A stretch of 64,000 nucleotides of DNA from Salinimicrobium gaetbulicola (GCF_042676025.1 NZ_JBHTJP010000035.1:248001-312000); one strand, 5' to 3'; positions 8,278 through 17,528 are shown, counted from the stretch's first letter. The notes: generated by a model not told the origin, from the letters alone. Numbers and translations are program-made.

Positions 8278-9267
8278 TTATTTCCTGATGTGTTCTGAAA
8301 AATCCTTGTGAGCGCTTTTGTGAAGTTCTTCTTCAGTAAGCCCTTTAAAATATTCGTAGGTCTTCTGCATACCTTCACTTCTGGATACTTTCGGTTCCCA
8401 TCCCAGGATGTCTTTTGCCCTTGTAATATCAGGTTGACGCTGCATAGGGTCGTCTTCCGGAAGCGTTTTATAAACCACCTTTTGATCTGTACCTGTAAGT
8501 TTGATGATCTCCTCTGCAAAATCCCTGATGGTGATCTCATGAGGATTACCAATATTTATAGGATATACATAATCGCTCAATAACAAACGGTAAATACCGT
8601 CTATTTGATCATCTACATAGCAGAAGGAACGGGTTTGAGAGCCGTCCCCAAAAACAGTAAGATCTTCCCCTCTTAAAGCCTGACCAATGAAAGCGGGGAT
8701 CACCCTTCCGTCATTCAGCCTCATTCTTGGGCCATATGTGTTAAAGATTCGAACGATCCTTGTTTCCAGTCCGTGATAACGGTGATAAGCCATGGTAATG
8801 GATTCCTGAAAACGCTTGGCCTCATCATAAACTCCGCGGGGACCAATGGTATTCACATTCCCATAGTAATCTTCATTTTGAGGATGTACCAAAGGATCTC
8901 CATATACTTCCGAAGTGGAGGCAATAAGAATACGGGCATTCTTCTCCTTTGCCAATCCCAGCAGGTTATGAGTTCCAAGAGAACCAACCTTAAGGGTTTG
9001 AATTGGAATTTTAAGATAGTCAATCGGGCTGGCTGGAGATGCGAAATGCAGAATATAGTCCAGTTTTCCGGCCACATGCACGAACTTAGTCACATCATGG
9101 TGGTAAAATTCAAATTCCGGAAGTTTAAATAGGTGTTCAATGTTTCTTAGATCACCCGTAATAAGGTTATCCATTCCTATTACTTCATAGCCTTCCTGAA
9201 TGAATTTATCACAGAGATGGGAGCCTAGAAAACCCGCGGCTCCGGTAATTAAGATCCTTTTTTTCAT
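8278..9267 (-). CDS. uxs: UDP-glucuronate decarboxylase (UDP-xylose synthase)
   Basis: A 329-residue extended SDR protein. It starts MKKRILITGAAGFLGSHLCD (Rossmann GxxGxxG) and has HFASPASPIDYL, the catalytic STSEVYGDP and YDEAKR (YxxxK) pair, then RIFNTYGPRMRLNDGRVIP, which is close to textbook for UXS. It converts UDP-glucuronate to UDP-xylose in the cytosol. The nearby GT2 and GT39 genes are possible users of the product. A related UDP-glucuronate-using SDR cannot be fully excluded, but the NTYGPRM and FASPASP blocks favour UXS. Confidence 0.88.
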   Translation of the reverse strand: MKKRILITGAAGFLGSHLCDKFIQEGYEVIGMDNLITGDLRNIEHLFKLPEFEFYHHDVTKFVHVAGKLDYILHFASPASPIDYLKIPIQTLKVGSLGTHNLLGLAKEKNARILIASTSEVYGDPLVHPQNEDYYGNVNTIGPRGVYDEAKRFQESITMAYHRYHGLETRIVRIFNTYGPRMRLNDGRVIPAFIGQALRGEDLTVFGDGSQTRSFCYVDDQIDGIYRLLLSDYVYPINIGNPHEITIRDFAEEIIKLTGTDQKVVYKTLPEDDPMQRQPDITRAKDILGWEPKVSRSEGMQKTYEYFKGLTEEELHKSAHKDFSEHIRK

Positions 9268-9292
9268 GGATTATTTTTAACAGTCTGAAATT

Positions 9293-9352
9293 AATCAATT
9301 TTTAAAGGCCTGCAAGACTTTTCCACAAATCGGAACCTGTAAAAATTGATTT
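9293..9352. repeat. 12-bp inverted repeat between uxs and the SRPBCC gene
   Basis: AATCAATTTTTA at 9293-9304 is repeated exactly in inverted form, TAAAAATTGATT, at 9341-9352 or one base earlier, around a loop of about 35 bases. It lies in the 177-bp divergent intergenic region. It could be a paired operator or a leader-RNA stem; nothing else is recognised in this gap. Confidence 0.4.
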
Positions 9353-9444
9353 AAGAATAATTTAACCCAAAATAAGCACTATATAAAACTCATTCCGCAG
9401 CTTAATGACTAAATTTAATAGGGAATTAAAAAAATTGTGCGGAT

Positions 9445-10116
9445 ATGAAGAATAGATTACCCCATTTTCATGTAAATGTAAGTCCCACAGAACGTGCGAT
9501 ATCGCTTTTCTCGGGGGCATTTTTCCTGGTTGATGCCTTTAGGGGAAATAAGAAAAGTATTCTGGAAACTGCTTTGGCCGGCTATCTGCTCTACCGGGGT
9601 GGCACAGGAAACTGTGCTATTTATAACGCCCTGGGAAAAACCAAACCTGATAATCGCAGCCGAAATGTAAACATTCAGGTGAGACAGCTCGTCAACCGAC
9701 CCCGGAAACAGGTGTATGAATTCTGGAAGAACTTTGAAAACCTGCCCCTGTTCATGGAACACCTTGACAGCGTAAAACACCTAAATGATAGTATCTCTGT
9801 TTGGGAATCAAAAATTCCGGGAGGACTGGGCACACTGCGCTGGAAAAGTGAGATCGTAAAAGACAGGCCCTATGATCTCATTGGATGGCATTCGCTACCC
9901 GGATCTTCTGTGGTGAGCGCAGGGAAAGTTGAATTTAAAGAAGTGATAGAAGATGTTACCGAAGTACACGTAGTTATTTCATATCACGCTCCCGGTGGTA
10001 TTCCCGGGGAAAGTGCCGCCAGAATGGTCAATCCCATTTTTGAAGAAATGGTTAGGGAAGATGTCAGAAATTTTAAATGGTATATGGAACTCAATACTCC
10101 GTTAACCGAGATCTGA
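9445..10116 (+). CDS. DUF2892-SRPBCC fusion protein
   Basis: A 223-residue protein of two parts. Residues 1-65 match the DUF2892/YgaP-type membrane hairpin (VSPTERAISLFSGAFFLVDA, then ALAGYLLYRGGTGNCAIY). Residues about 78-220 match an SRPBCC/polyketide-cyclase-like pocket (RPRKQVYEFWKNFENLPLFM, VVISYHAPGG). Such fusions are often annotated as stress-induced or SRPBCC family; the ligand is unknown. It converges on rmlD with a 15-bp overlap of coding ends. An inverted repeat lies in its upstream region. Confidence 0.82.
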   Translation: MKNRLPHFHVNVSPTERAISLFSGAFFLVDAFRGNKKSILETALAGYLLYRGGTGNCAIYNALGKTKPDNRSRNVNIQVRQLVNRPRKQVYEFWKNFENLPLFMEHLDSVKHLNDSISVWESKIPGGLGTLRWKSEIVKDRPYDLIGWHSLPGSSVVSAGKVEFKEVIEDVTEVHVVISYHAPGGIPGESAARMVNPIFEEMVREDVRNFKWYMELNTPLTEI

Positions 10117-10950
10117 AATTAGCTTCTCCAAACTAACTTTCCAGTCCTCTACAGGAGTGCTGAAAGCATTCTGTAACTTCTCCTTGCTCAAAACGCTGTA
10201 TTCTGGTCTTGTGGCGATCGTTTGAAAATCGTTGTTCACCTTAAGTTGAGAATTGGTTTTCATGTGCTTTAGGATCTCTTCGGCAAAATCATACCAGGTG
10301 GCCTCACCCAGGTTACTATAATGATAAGTTCCGAAGTTTTGATTGTCATTAGCGATCAATTCAAGTATAAATTCAGCAAGATCATATGCGTTCGTAGGAG
10401 TTCCTTTTTGGGTGGTGGTAATGTTCAATTCCTCCCCTGCTTCAGCTTTTTTGCGAATGGTATTAAAAAAATTATGTCCGATGTCTGAATAAAGCCAGGA
10501 AGTCCGGAAAATAAAATAATCCTCCATCAATCCTCGGATATATTCCTCTCCCATAAGTTTAGAAGCCCCGTAAACATTGAGCGGACAAGTCTCGTCATCC
10601 TCGGTATAAGGAGTTTCCTGCTTACCGTCAAAAACATAATCGGTTGAAATGTGAATCAAGACACAGTCATTTTCCGCGCAGTTGGCAGCAAGGTTCTTCA
10701 CCGCTTCGGCGTTTATAAGATAGGCCATCTCCTGCTCTTTCTCTGCCTGCTCAACTTTGGTATAGGCTGCGCAGTTTATACAGTAATCGAATTCGTGTAA
10801 TCTCAGGTAGGCACTTACAACTCCAAAAAGTGTAAGATCCAGATCATCTGAAGATGCGAAAGTGAATTCCAATTCCTGGTATCTCGAAGACAATCGTTTA
10901 ACGCACTGCCCCAACTGCCCAGATGCACCCGTTACCAGTACCTTTTTCAT
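10102..10950 (-). CDS. rfbD: dTDP-4-dehydrorhamnose reductase
   Basis: A 282-residue SDR enzyme, the last step of dTDP-L-rhamnose synthesis. It begins MKKVLVTGASGQLGQCVKRL and has HISTDYVFDGKQETPY and the catalytic YGASKLMGE, all RmlD hallmarks. It is the fourth gene of a tight rmlB-A-C-D order: its ATG overlaps the rmlC stop by 4 bp, so translation is probably coupled. Its 3' end overlaps the convergent SRPBCC gene by 15 bp. Confidence 0.96.
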   Translation of the reverse strand: MKKVLVTGASGQLGQCVKRLSSRYQELEFTFASSDDLDLTLFGVVSAYLRLHEFDYCINCAAYTKVEQAEKEQEMAYLINAEAVKNLAANCAENDCVLIHISTDYVFDGKQETPYTEDDETCPLNVYGASKLMGEEYIRGLMEDYFIFRTSWLYSDIGHNFFNTIRKKAEAGEELNITTTQKGTPTNAYDLAEFILELIANDNQNFGTYHYSNLGEATWYDFAEEILKHMKTNSQLKVNNDFQTIATRPEYSVLSKEKLQNAFSTPVEDWKVSLEKLISDLG

Positions 10951-11495
10951 AGACCTAGTTCTTTAAAAGTGGGTAATTGAGCGTCCTTTTCGGAAAGCTT
11001 GATCTCTTCTTCAGGAAAATCCCAGTCAATGTTCAGGGTTGGATCATTCCATATCACACCGCCATCTGCTTCCTTGTTGTAATATTGGTCACATTTATAT
11101 GCGAAAACAGAGGTTTCCGAAAGCGTTATGAAGCCATGAGCGAATCCGGCAGGTACAAATAGTTGGAATTGGTTTTCATCGCTTAAAACCACTTTAAATG
11201 ACTTTTTAAAGGTCGGAGAATCAGGTCTCAGGTCTACAACTACATCCATTAATTCTCCAACCACAGCTCTCACCAGCTTTGCCTGGGCATGATCCCCGAT
11301 TTGAAAATGAAGCCCTCTTAAAACCCCTCTTTCAGAAGTTGACTGGTTATCCTGTACAAAATGAATGTCCAGGCCTGTGGTATCCTTAAATCGCTTTTCA
11401 TTGAAACTTTCCATAAAAGTTCCCCTTGCGTCGCTAAACACAGCAGGCTTCAGAATAAAACAATCTTTTAAGGGTGTGTTTTTGAGCTCTAACAT
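10947..11495 (-). CDS. rfbC: dTDP-4-dehydrorhamnose 3,5-epimerase
   Basis: A 182-residue cupin epimerase. GVLRGLHFQIGDHAQAKLVR carries the catalytic His, and VPAGFAHGFITLSE and YKCDQYYNKEADGGVIWND are the expected C-terminal signatures. It overlaps rmlD by 4 bp, and its ATG shares one base with the rmlA stop (TAATG), so the set is translated as one unit. The N-terminus ELKNTPLKDCFILKPAVFSD is normal for RmlC. Confidence 0.96.
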   Translation of the reverse strand: MLELKNTPLKDCFILKPAVFSDARGTFMESFNEKRFKDTTGLDIHFVQDNQSTSERGVLRGLHFQIGDHAQAKLVRAVVGELMDVVVDLRPDSPTFKKSFKVVLSDENQFQLFVPAGFAHGFITLSETSVFAYKCDQYYNKEADGGVIWNDPTLNIDWDFPEEEIKLSEKDAQLPTFKELGL

Positions 11496-12352
11496 TAATC
11501 CAGTTCTAATAAATATTCACCATAGCCACTCTTCAACAAAGGTTGAGCAAGTTCATGTAATTCTTCTTTTGTAATATAGCCCATTTTAAAGGCTGTTTCT
11601 TCGATAGCTCCTATCTTCAATCCCTGGCGTTCTTCGATCACCTGTACGAACTGAGATGCTTTCATAAGCGAATCAAAAGTTCCAGTATCAAGCCAGGCTG
11701 TACCTTTATCTAAAATACTGACCTGTAATTTGCCTTGTTTCAAATAGGCATTATTGACATCTGTAATTTCCAGTTCATTCCTGGAAGAAGGCTTAATGCC
11801 GCGAGCTATTTCAACTACCTCATTATCGTAAAAATAGATTCCCGGCACCGCAAAATTAGATTTTGGGGCTGAAGGTTTCTCCTCAATGGAGATCACTTTG
11901 CCAGTGGAATCGAAGTCAACCACTCCATAACGCTTTGGATCCTGCACATGATAGGCATAGATCAAACCTCCATCTGGATCATTATTGCTTTGCAACAAAG
12001 TATCCAGCCCGGAACCGTAAAAGATATTATCACCCAGTATAAGGGCAACTTTTTCTTTTCCGATGAAATCAGCGCCAATAATAAAAGCTTCTGCCAGTCC
12101 GCGAGGTTCATCCTGAACCGCGTATTCAAAGGTGCAGCCGAATTTGCTTCCGTCACCAAGCAGTTCCCTGAACAGCGGCAAATCTTTTGGCGTAGAAATT
12201 ATAAGAATTTCCCTTATCCCGGCCATCATGAGGGTTGACAGCGGATAATAGATCATAGGCTTGTCGTAAACCGGCATCAGCTGCTTGCTGACCGCGAGTG
12301 TTAACGGGTGTAACCTGGTTCCGGAGCCGCCTGCTAGAATAATTCCTTTCAT
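11495..12352 (-). CDS. rfbA: Glucose-1-phosphate thymidylyltransferase
   Basis: A 285-residue nucleotidyltransferase that makes dTDP-glucose, the committed step to dTDP-rhamnose. MKGIILAGGSGTRLHPLTLA is the pyrophosphorylase signature, followed by VSKQLMPVYDKPMIYYPLST, LILGDNIFYGSGL and AWLDTGTFDSLM. Its ATG overlaps the rmlB stop by 4 bp. Length and motifs are ordinary for RmlA. Confidence 0.97.
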   Translation of the reverse strand: MKGIILAGGSGTRLHPLTLAVSKQLMPVYDKPMIYYPLSTLMMAGIREILIISTPKDLPLFRELLGDGSKFGCTFEYAVQDEPRGLAEAFIIGADFIGKEKVALILGDNIFYGSGLDTLLQSNNDPDGGLIYAYHVQDPKRYGVVDFDSTGKVISIEEKPSAPKSNFAVPGIYFYDNEVVEIARGIKPSSRNELEITDVNNAYLKQGKLQVSILDKGTAWLDTGTFDSLMKASQFVQVIEERQGLKIGAIEETAFKMGYITKEELHELAQPLLKSGYGEYLLELD

Positions 12353-13371
12353 TTCTTATATTTTTCAAGATACCATTGAATGGTCTTTTCAATTCCGGTT
12401 TCAAAATTCTCATCGGCCTTCCATCCAAGTTCATCCTCAATCTTTGAAGCGTCTATGGCATATCGCCGGTCGTGTCCCGGCCTGTCATTCACAAAAGTTA
12501 TCAATTTAGAATAACTTTTGCGATTTTTTCGAGGCTCCAATTTATCTAAAAGATCACAGATCTTTTGCGCTATATAAATATTCTCCCGTTCATTACGACC
12601 GCCAATATTATAAGTTTCGCCCAACTTCCCTTTTTCAAGGACCAGGTTAATACCCTTGCAATGATCTGAGACGTATAACCAGTCGCGTACATTCTTTCCG
12701 TCTCCGTAAATTGGGATTGGTCCTTCATTTAAGGCTGTCCTGATGATAGTTGGAATAAGCTTTTCATCATGCTGATTCGGCCCGTAGTTATTGGAACAAT
12801 TGGTCGTGACCACCGGCATTCCGTAAGTATGAAAGTAACTTCGGACCAAGAAATCTGAAGCTGCCTTAGATGCCGAATACGGACTATTAGGAGCGTACGG
12901 AGTCTCTTCGGTAAAAAGTCCTTCTTTGCCCAGGGTTCCGTAGACCTCATCTGTAGAAACATGTAAAAATCTGGCACTTTTGAATTCCGCTTTCAGACTG
13001 AATGGTTTTTCCATCCAAAGCTTATAGGCATTCTGAAGCAGGTTAAATGTTCCCGAAATATTGGTCTCAACAAAAGCTGAAGGATCCAGAATAGAATTAT
13101 CCACGTGAGATTCCGCAGCAAAATTGATCACCTGCTGAAAACGGTATTTTTCAAAAAGCTCCTTTACCAGAACCTTGTCACCAATATCGCCTTGCACAAA
13201 GGTATAATTGGAAGCATTTTCAACCTCCAGGTTATCCAGATTCCCAGCATAAGTAAGTTTATCAAGATTGACGATATGAATATTCTCTTTGGTCGCATAC
13301 ATGTTGATATAATTGGACCCGATAAAGCCGGCACCTCCCGTCACCAAAATATTCTTTATGTCATTCTTCAT
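12349..13371 (-). CDS. rfbB: dTDP-glucose 4,6-dehydratase
   Basis: A 340-residue extended SDR protein. ILVTGGAGFIGSNYINMY binds NAD, HVSTDEVYGTL and YSASKAASDFLVRSY hold the active site, and NCSNNYGPNQHDEKLIPTII is specific to RmlB. It is first in the rmlBACD order, only 15 bp after the DUF6909 gene and with no obvious terminator or promoter between, so the rhamnose genes may be read from further upstream. Confidence 0.97.
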   Translation of the reverse strand: MKNDIKNILVTGGAGFIGSNYINMYATKENIHIVNLDKLTYAGNLDNLEVENASNYTFVQGDIGDKVLVKELFEKYRFQQVINFAAESHVDNSILDPSAFVETNISGTFNLLQNAYKLWMEKPFSLKAEFKSARFLHVSTDEVYGTLGKEGLFTEETPYAPNSPYSASKAASDFLVRSYFHTYGMPVVTTNCSNNYGPNQHDEKLIPTIIRTALNEGPIPIYGDGKNVRDWLYVSDHCKGINLVLEKGKLGETYNIGGRNERENIYIAQKICDLLDKLEPRKNRKSYSKLITFVNDRPGHDRRYAIDASKIEDELGWKADENFETGIEKTIQWYLEKYKK

Positions 13372-13386
13372 ATTACTTCGGAAGTT

Positions 13387-15078
13387 TTATGATTTGAAAA
13401 TTTGTTCCAGGATCTTTTCAGTGATCAGGTAAGTAGGTTTCACCCCTGTGGTACCCAAACCACCAGAAGCTAATGTGCTTCCTGTTTCCAACGGATTATC
13501 TGAAGCGTAATATGCGTACCTCACTTTCACCTCATCACTAATGCTGCCTCGTAATTTCGCGGCCGCCTGAATGGCTTTCTGGTAATGCACTCCTTCCATT
13601 TCAAGACCTACCACATTCCAGGTAGACTCATGGAAGAACTTTAGAATATCCTTATTCTGAAGGGAAGTACCCAGAACAGTGATCATGGAACCGTCACAAA
13701 CATTGATGCCGTGACCTTCAAGATCTGCTTTGGTCAATTCATTTGTAAACGGGTAGTTATCTGCAGTACCTTCAAAAAGGTGTGCAGATGGTATCATAAT
13801 ATCCCCTTTTCCGCCGACCAGGATTCCCGCTTTCCCCATGATAGAAATAGACGCCACATTCATAAGAATGTTTCCGTCTTCAGTTTCATAAGGTTTCAGC
13901 ATTTCATCCATGGTCTCATAAGCCTGTTCCCCAAATGCGTAATCCATGACCATAAGAACCGGCTTTTCTTCGTCTTTCAGGTTCTCATTTAACTTGAACT
14001 GACTATTCAGGGATTCCAGTTTGGCCGTATCAAAGATCTGTACGTCAATGTTCGTTCCACTGGTGTCATTTATAAAGGTCATTCCTTCTTCACCGGCCAG
14101 TTTCATCACTTTCATTCGTAACTTCCCGTTGGCACTGTTGCTAAGGTCCTCGTAAATAGAAGAAATTGATTTCTTTTTAAGTTCGGTTTTGAGAGCTTCC
14201 GGCGCGTACAAGGTGTTCATCACACTGTGCATGTTGGCACTGATGATATGTAAAGGCCTGTGCAAAAGATCCTTTTCAAGAAGGACCTCTTTGATCTTGT
14301 TCGCCCAGATCTCCCCGTGAATATGGTGTCCCAATCTTTCCCTTAAAACCGGACTAAAGGTCACTATACGCTTATTATTATTCAGCATCTCATCCATGGC
14401 CAGTTTTCCTAACCAGTAAACAATGTGAATAAAACGTTCGTTATTTTCCTTAATGCTGAACATTGGGTATATCGTGGTCACCTCCCTGAATGTTCTACCA
14501 AGAATATTAGCGGTATGTGTCAAAGCAACCTCTCTCTCAGCCTGGCTAAGAGGTTCCTCACTAAGAACCGCTCTTTCAAGCTTTTCCCAGTCTCTTGAGA
14601 CTCCTCCTTCTTCATCGATCAACACCCTGCGCATGATCTTATGGGATTCAATGAACAGGAAGGTAAGGTGAGTCAGGATATCATAGATCTCAGATCGCCC
14701 GCGGGTGATCTCAATGTTCATTTGTTCATCGTCGATCCTGTAACAATTGCGGCGTCTCTTTGGAGGGACAATAGGTTTAAAGTGTGAATTCCCGTAACCT
14801 TCATCACTGGTAAGGTTTATAAAACGGCATTCCTCAAGGCCAATTGGTAGACGATCGATCACGTAAAGCAATCCGTTCAATTCCACCTTTTCTTCAGCTA
14901 CAGACCCATAGATCTCAGGTCTAAGGATCAATAAAGCTTCCCTTAAGGTCTCTCCCGAAACCCCCATCGGTTTATAAAATCCACGATTAAACAGGTGGCG
15001 CATGGTGATGTACATTCTTTCAATGGCATTGGAACTCTCCTGAGCTCTTGTGCGTCCCTGTAATTTTATCTTACTCAT
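13387..15078 (-). CDS. DUF6909 family protein with nucleoside-phosphorylase-like C-terminus
   Basis: A 563-residue soluble protein that I place in DUF6909 from memory of flavobacterial annotations. The N-terminal 300 residues are helical and unfamiliar. The C-terminal 150 residues contain GKGDIMIPS (423-431), an EMEG motif (493-496) followed by a helix, and YAYYASDNP (SD at 526-527). The order and spacing match the PNP/UDP phosphorylase superfamily: GDxV strand, (E)MEGAA helix, then RxxSD with the catalytic Asp. I infer that fold; the reaction is unknown. It sits between GH3 and rmlB, with gaps of 17 and 15 bp. Confidence 0.65.
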   Translation of the reverse strand: MSKIKLQGRTRAQESSNAIERMYITMRHLFNRGFYKPMGVSGETLREALLILRPEIYGSVAEEKVELNGLLYVIDRLPIGLEECRFINLTSDEGYGNSHFKPIVPPKRRRNCYRIDDEQMNIEITRGRSEIYDILTHLTFLFIESHKIMRRVLIDEEGGVSRDWEKLERAVLSEEPLSQAEREVALTHTANILGRTFREVTTIYPMFSIKENNERFIHIVYWLGKLAMDEMLNNNKRIVTFSPVLRERLGHHIHGEIWANKIKEVLLEKDLLHRPLHIISANMHSVMNTLYAPEALKTELKKKSISSIYEDLSNSANGKLRMKVMKLAGEEGMTFINDTSGTNIDVQIFDTAKLESLNSQFKLNENLKDEEKPVLMVMDYAFGEQAYETMDEMLKPYETEDGNILMNVASISIMGKAGILVGGKGDIMIPSAHLFEGTADNYPFTNELTKADLEGHGINVCDGSMITVLGTSLQNKDILKFFHESTWNVVGLEMEGVHYQKAIQAAAKLRGSISDEVKVRYAYYASDNPLETGSTLASGGLGTTGVKPTYLITEKILEQIFKS

Positions 15079-15095
15079 ATATTCTAAAGTCTTTT

Positions 15096-16586
15096 TTATA
15101 GTTTTTCGAGGACCTCAGCGATCTTACGATCATTGGATAGTCTCGGTAATTTATTTTGTCCTCCCAGTTTTCCGATTGATTTCATATACTCCTGAAATCC
15201 TCCTTTAGGAACCGGGGTTATTTTTAATTTCTGAAGCACCTTCCCCTCAATAAGATCAAAGTAATAGGAGTTTTGCTTCTGAAGCGATTCATCCAGATCT
15301 CTGGCTAAGGCATTGATATCTTCCGGTTCTTTTTCGAATTCTATGAACCATTCATGATACGGCAATTGCTCTCCTTCGGGAGTGATCTGTGGAGCAACAG
15401 TGAATTCGGTTATTCGCACATCTGTATCTATTGTGGCTTCCTGCATAGCCTGTTCTACCTCCTTGGCGATCACATGCTCTCCAAAAGCCGAAATAAAGTG
15501 TTTGATCCTTCCGGAAACGATCACTCTGTAAGGCTTTAAAGAAGTGAATTGTATGGTATCTCCCAAATTATAAGCCCATAATCCTGCATTGGTCGATATG
15601 ATCATCACATAGTTAGTGTGAAGTTCCACCTCTCCAATGGTCAATCGCTTCGGATTTTCACTGAAGAATTCATCAGCCTTTACAAATTCATAGAAAATAC
15701 CCGAATCGAGCTGCAGCAGCATTCCTTTCTCATCCTGTTTGTCCTGAAAAGCAAAGAATCCTTCCGAAGCAGGAAAAAGCTCAATACTATCCACTTTCCT
15801 GCCTATAAGATTTTCAAATTTTGCGCGGTACGGTTCAAAGTTCACCCCGCCATAAATAAACAGATTAAAATTAGGGAAGATCTCCCCTACTTTTTTACCG
15901 GTCCTGGCCTGTAAACGCTCAAAATACATCTGTACCCAGGAAGGAATTCCGCTAATCACGGTCATATCTTCATTTACGGTCTCACCGACAACAGCTTCTA
16001 CTTTGGTTTCCCAGTCTTCAATACAGTTGGTTTCCCAGCTAGGCATGCGGTTTCTTTGAAGATATCCAGGCACAAAATGCGCGACGATCCCAGATAAGCG
16101 TCCTAGTTTGATGCCATTCTTCTCATCTAGCTCAGGACTACCCTGTAAAAAGATCATTTTCCCGTCTACAAAATCAGATTTTCCGGTGTTATGGATATAG
16201 CAAAGAATAGCATTCCTGGCCGCGTTGATATGCGTGGGCATTGATTCCTTGGTAAGCGGAATATATTTCGCACCACTGGTGGTTCCTGAAGTCTTGGCGA
16301 AATACAAAGGTTTTCCAGGCCAAAGTATATCTTCTTTCCCCGCAACCATTTGGTCAACATACGGTTTTAATTCCTCATAATCCCTGATAGGAACTTTACT
16401 GGCAAATTCTTCGGAAGAAGAAATATTACCGAAATCATGATCCTTCCCGAACTCTGTGTTTTTCGCTTTCTTGATCAGTTCCCTGAATACCTTCTGCTGA
16501 GTTTCTTCAGGTTTTGAGGCCCAAGAATCTATTTTCCGTTGGATATAGGATGCAAATATTTTAGCTGAAAATGACTTTATAGACAT
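15096..16586 (-). CDS. GH3-family acyl-adenylate-forming protein
   Basis: A 496-residue member of the GH3 family (named from plant auxin-responsive GH3), which joins acyl groups to amino acids or other nucleophiles through an acyl adenylate. The ATP motif is YFAKTSGTTSGAKYIPLT, with ELFPASEGFFAFQD and GDTIQFTSLKPYRVIVSGRI in the later ANL positions. Bacterial GH3 substrates are mostly unknown. It lies 5 bp after the M23 peptidase gene and 17 bp before DUF6909, forming a run I believe is conserved in Flavobacteriia. Confidence 0.88.
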   Translation of the reverse strand: MSIKSFSAKIFASYIQRKIDSWASKPEETQQKVFRELIKKAKNTEFGKDHDFGNISSSEEFASKVPIRDYEELKPYVDQMVAGKEDILWPGKPLYFAKTSGTTSGAKYIPLTKESMPTHINAARNAILCYIHNTGKSDFVDGKMIFLQGSPELDEKNGIKLGRLSGIVAHFVPGYLQRNRMPSWETNCIEDWETKVEAVVGETVNEDMTVISGIPSWVQMYFERLQARTGKKVGEIFPNFNLFIYGGVNFEPYRAKFENLIGRKVDSIELFPASEGFFAFQDKQDEKGMLLQLDSGIFYEFVKADEFFSENPKRLTIGEVELHTNYVMIISTNAGLWAYNLGDTIQFTSLKPYRVIVSGRIKHFISAFGEHVIAKEVEQAMQEATIDTDVRITEFTVAPQITPEGEQLPYHEWFIEFEKEPEDINALARDLDESLQKQNSYYFDLIEGKVLQKLKITPVPKGGFQEYMKSIGKLGGQNKLPRLSNDRKIAEVLEKL

Positions 16587-16591
16587 AAATA

Positions 16592-17461
16592 TTATTGAAA
16601 ATCAATGAAATCTGTAGGGTTAACGGGGTGTCCTTCACTCCATAACTCAAAATGCACGTGCGGCCCGGTCGAAAATTCTCCTGTTGATCCTGCAGTTGCG
16701 ATCACCTCACCTTTCAAAACCCGCTCTCCCTGTTCTTTGGTAAGGGAAGAATTGTGTTTATAAGTTGAAATAAGTCCGAAGCTGTGTTCTACTATGATAA
16801 CGTTCCCCGTGGCCGAAGTCCAGCCTGCAAAGATAACCGTTCCGTCTGCAACAGATTTTACGGGTGCGTTATTGGTCGCGACTATATCAACTCCAAAATG
16901 TTTCTTCTTAATATCGTAACCTTCAGAAATAGGTCCTTTAATTGGAGGGAACAATGCATAATTAGCTTTAGTAGTAGCCGTTTCCAGGAAATTGTATTTG
17001 TCCTCCTGCACCACTATATCTCTTAATAACGAGTCTTCCTTAGAAGGAGCAAGATCAATATCCTGCGGATCTATTCGCTGACTCTCCAGAAGCGAATCCC
17101 TGTTGAACTCAACAGATTTCACATCACCTGAAAGCACCCTTTTTATAGAGTTAAGATATTGATTATTCACATTCACCACATTTTGAAGCGAATCGGTCTT
17201 ATAAGCCAGAGCTACTGCTTTTTGTTTCAGCTCGGTTGATGAATACCCTGGGATATATTCCCTAAGGCCGGTAAATGCAATTAGAACAGTTGTTCCTGCA
17301 ATAAGCAAGATTCCTGTTACACTAGCCACAACAAACACATTTAGGCGGGTAAGTTCGAAGGATAATTTCTCTTCAAAAGTATCCTCATTAAGGATCACCA
17401 GCCTGTACTTGTGGAGTAGCTTTTCTGAAAATTTCTTTTTATGTTCTCTATTCTCATCCAT
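16592..17461 (-). CDS. M23 family peptidoglycan endopeptidase, membrane-anchored
   Basis: A 289-residue protein with a cytoplasmic N-terminus, one hydrophobic helix (about residues 43-65), a coiled-coil stretch, and a C-terminal LytM domain. Zinc ligands are visible in HFGVDIVA (HxxxD) and GPHVHFELW (HxH). The domain cuts peptidoglycan cross-bridges in the periplasm, or regulates amidases if inactive; all ligands appear present. A TATCTTTG box 17 bases upstream is the best promoter candidate for the run M23-GH3-DUF6909-rmlBACD. Confidence 0.9.
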   Translation of the reverse strand: MDENREHKKKFSEKLLHKYRLVILNEDTFEEKLSFELTRLNVFVVASVTGILLIAGTTVLIAFTGLREYIPGYSSTELKQKAVALAYKTDSLQNVVNVNNQYLNSIKRVLSGDVKSVEFNRDSLLESQRIDPQDIDLAPSKEDSLLRDIVVQEDKYNFLETATTKANYALFPPIKGPISEGYDIKKKHFGVDIVATNNAPVKSVADGTVIFAGWTSATGNVIIVEHSFGLISTYKHNSSLTKEQGERVLKGEVIATAGSTGEFSTGPHVHFELWSEGHPVNPTDFIDFQ

Positions 17462-17477
17462 AGTTAAGGGGCTAAGG

Positions 17478-17485
17478 CAAAGATA
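17478..17485 (-). promoter_or_regulatory. -7 box TATCTTTG for the M23-GH3-DUF6909-rml run
   Basis: Perfect TAnnTTTG on the minus strand, 17 bases before the M23 start. No TTG is present at -33 spacing. The divergent tatA promoter lies 44 bp away. Confidence 0.5.
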
Positions 17486-17528
17486 GGATAAAGTTAAATT
17501 TAATCTGCTTTTCTATATACAGAAACCA

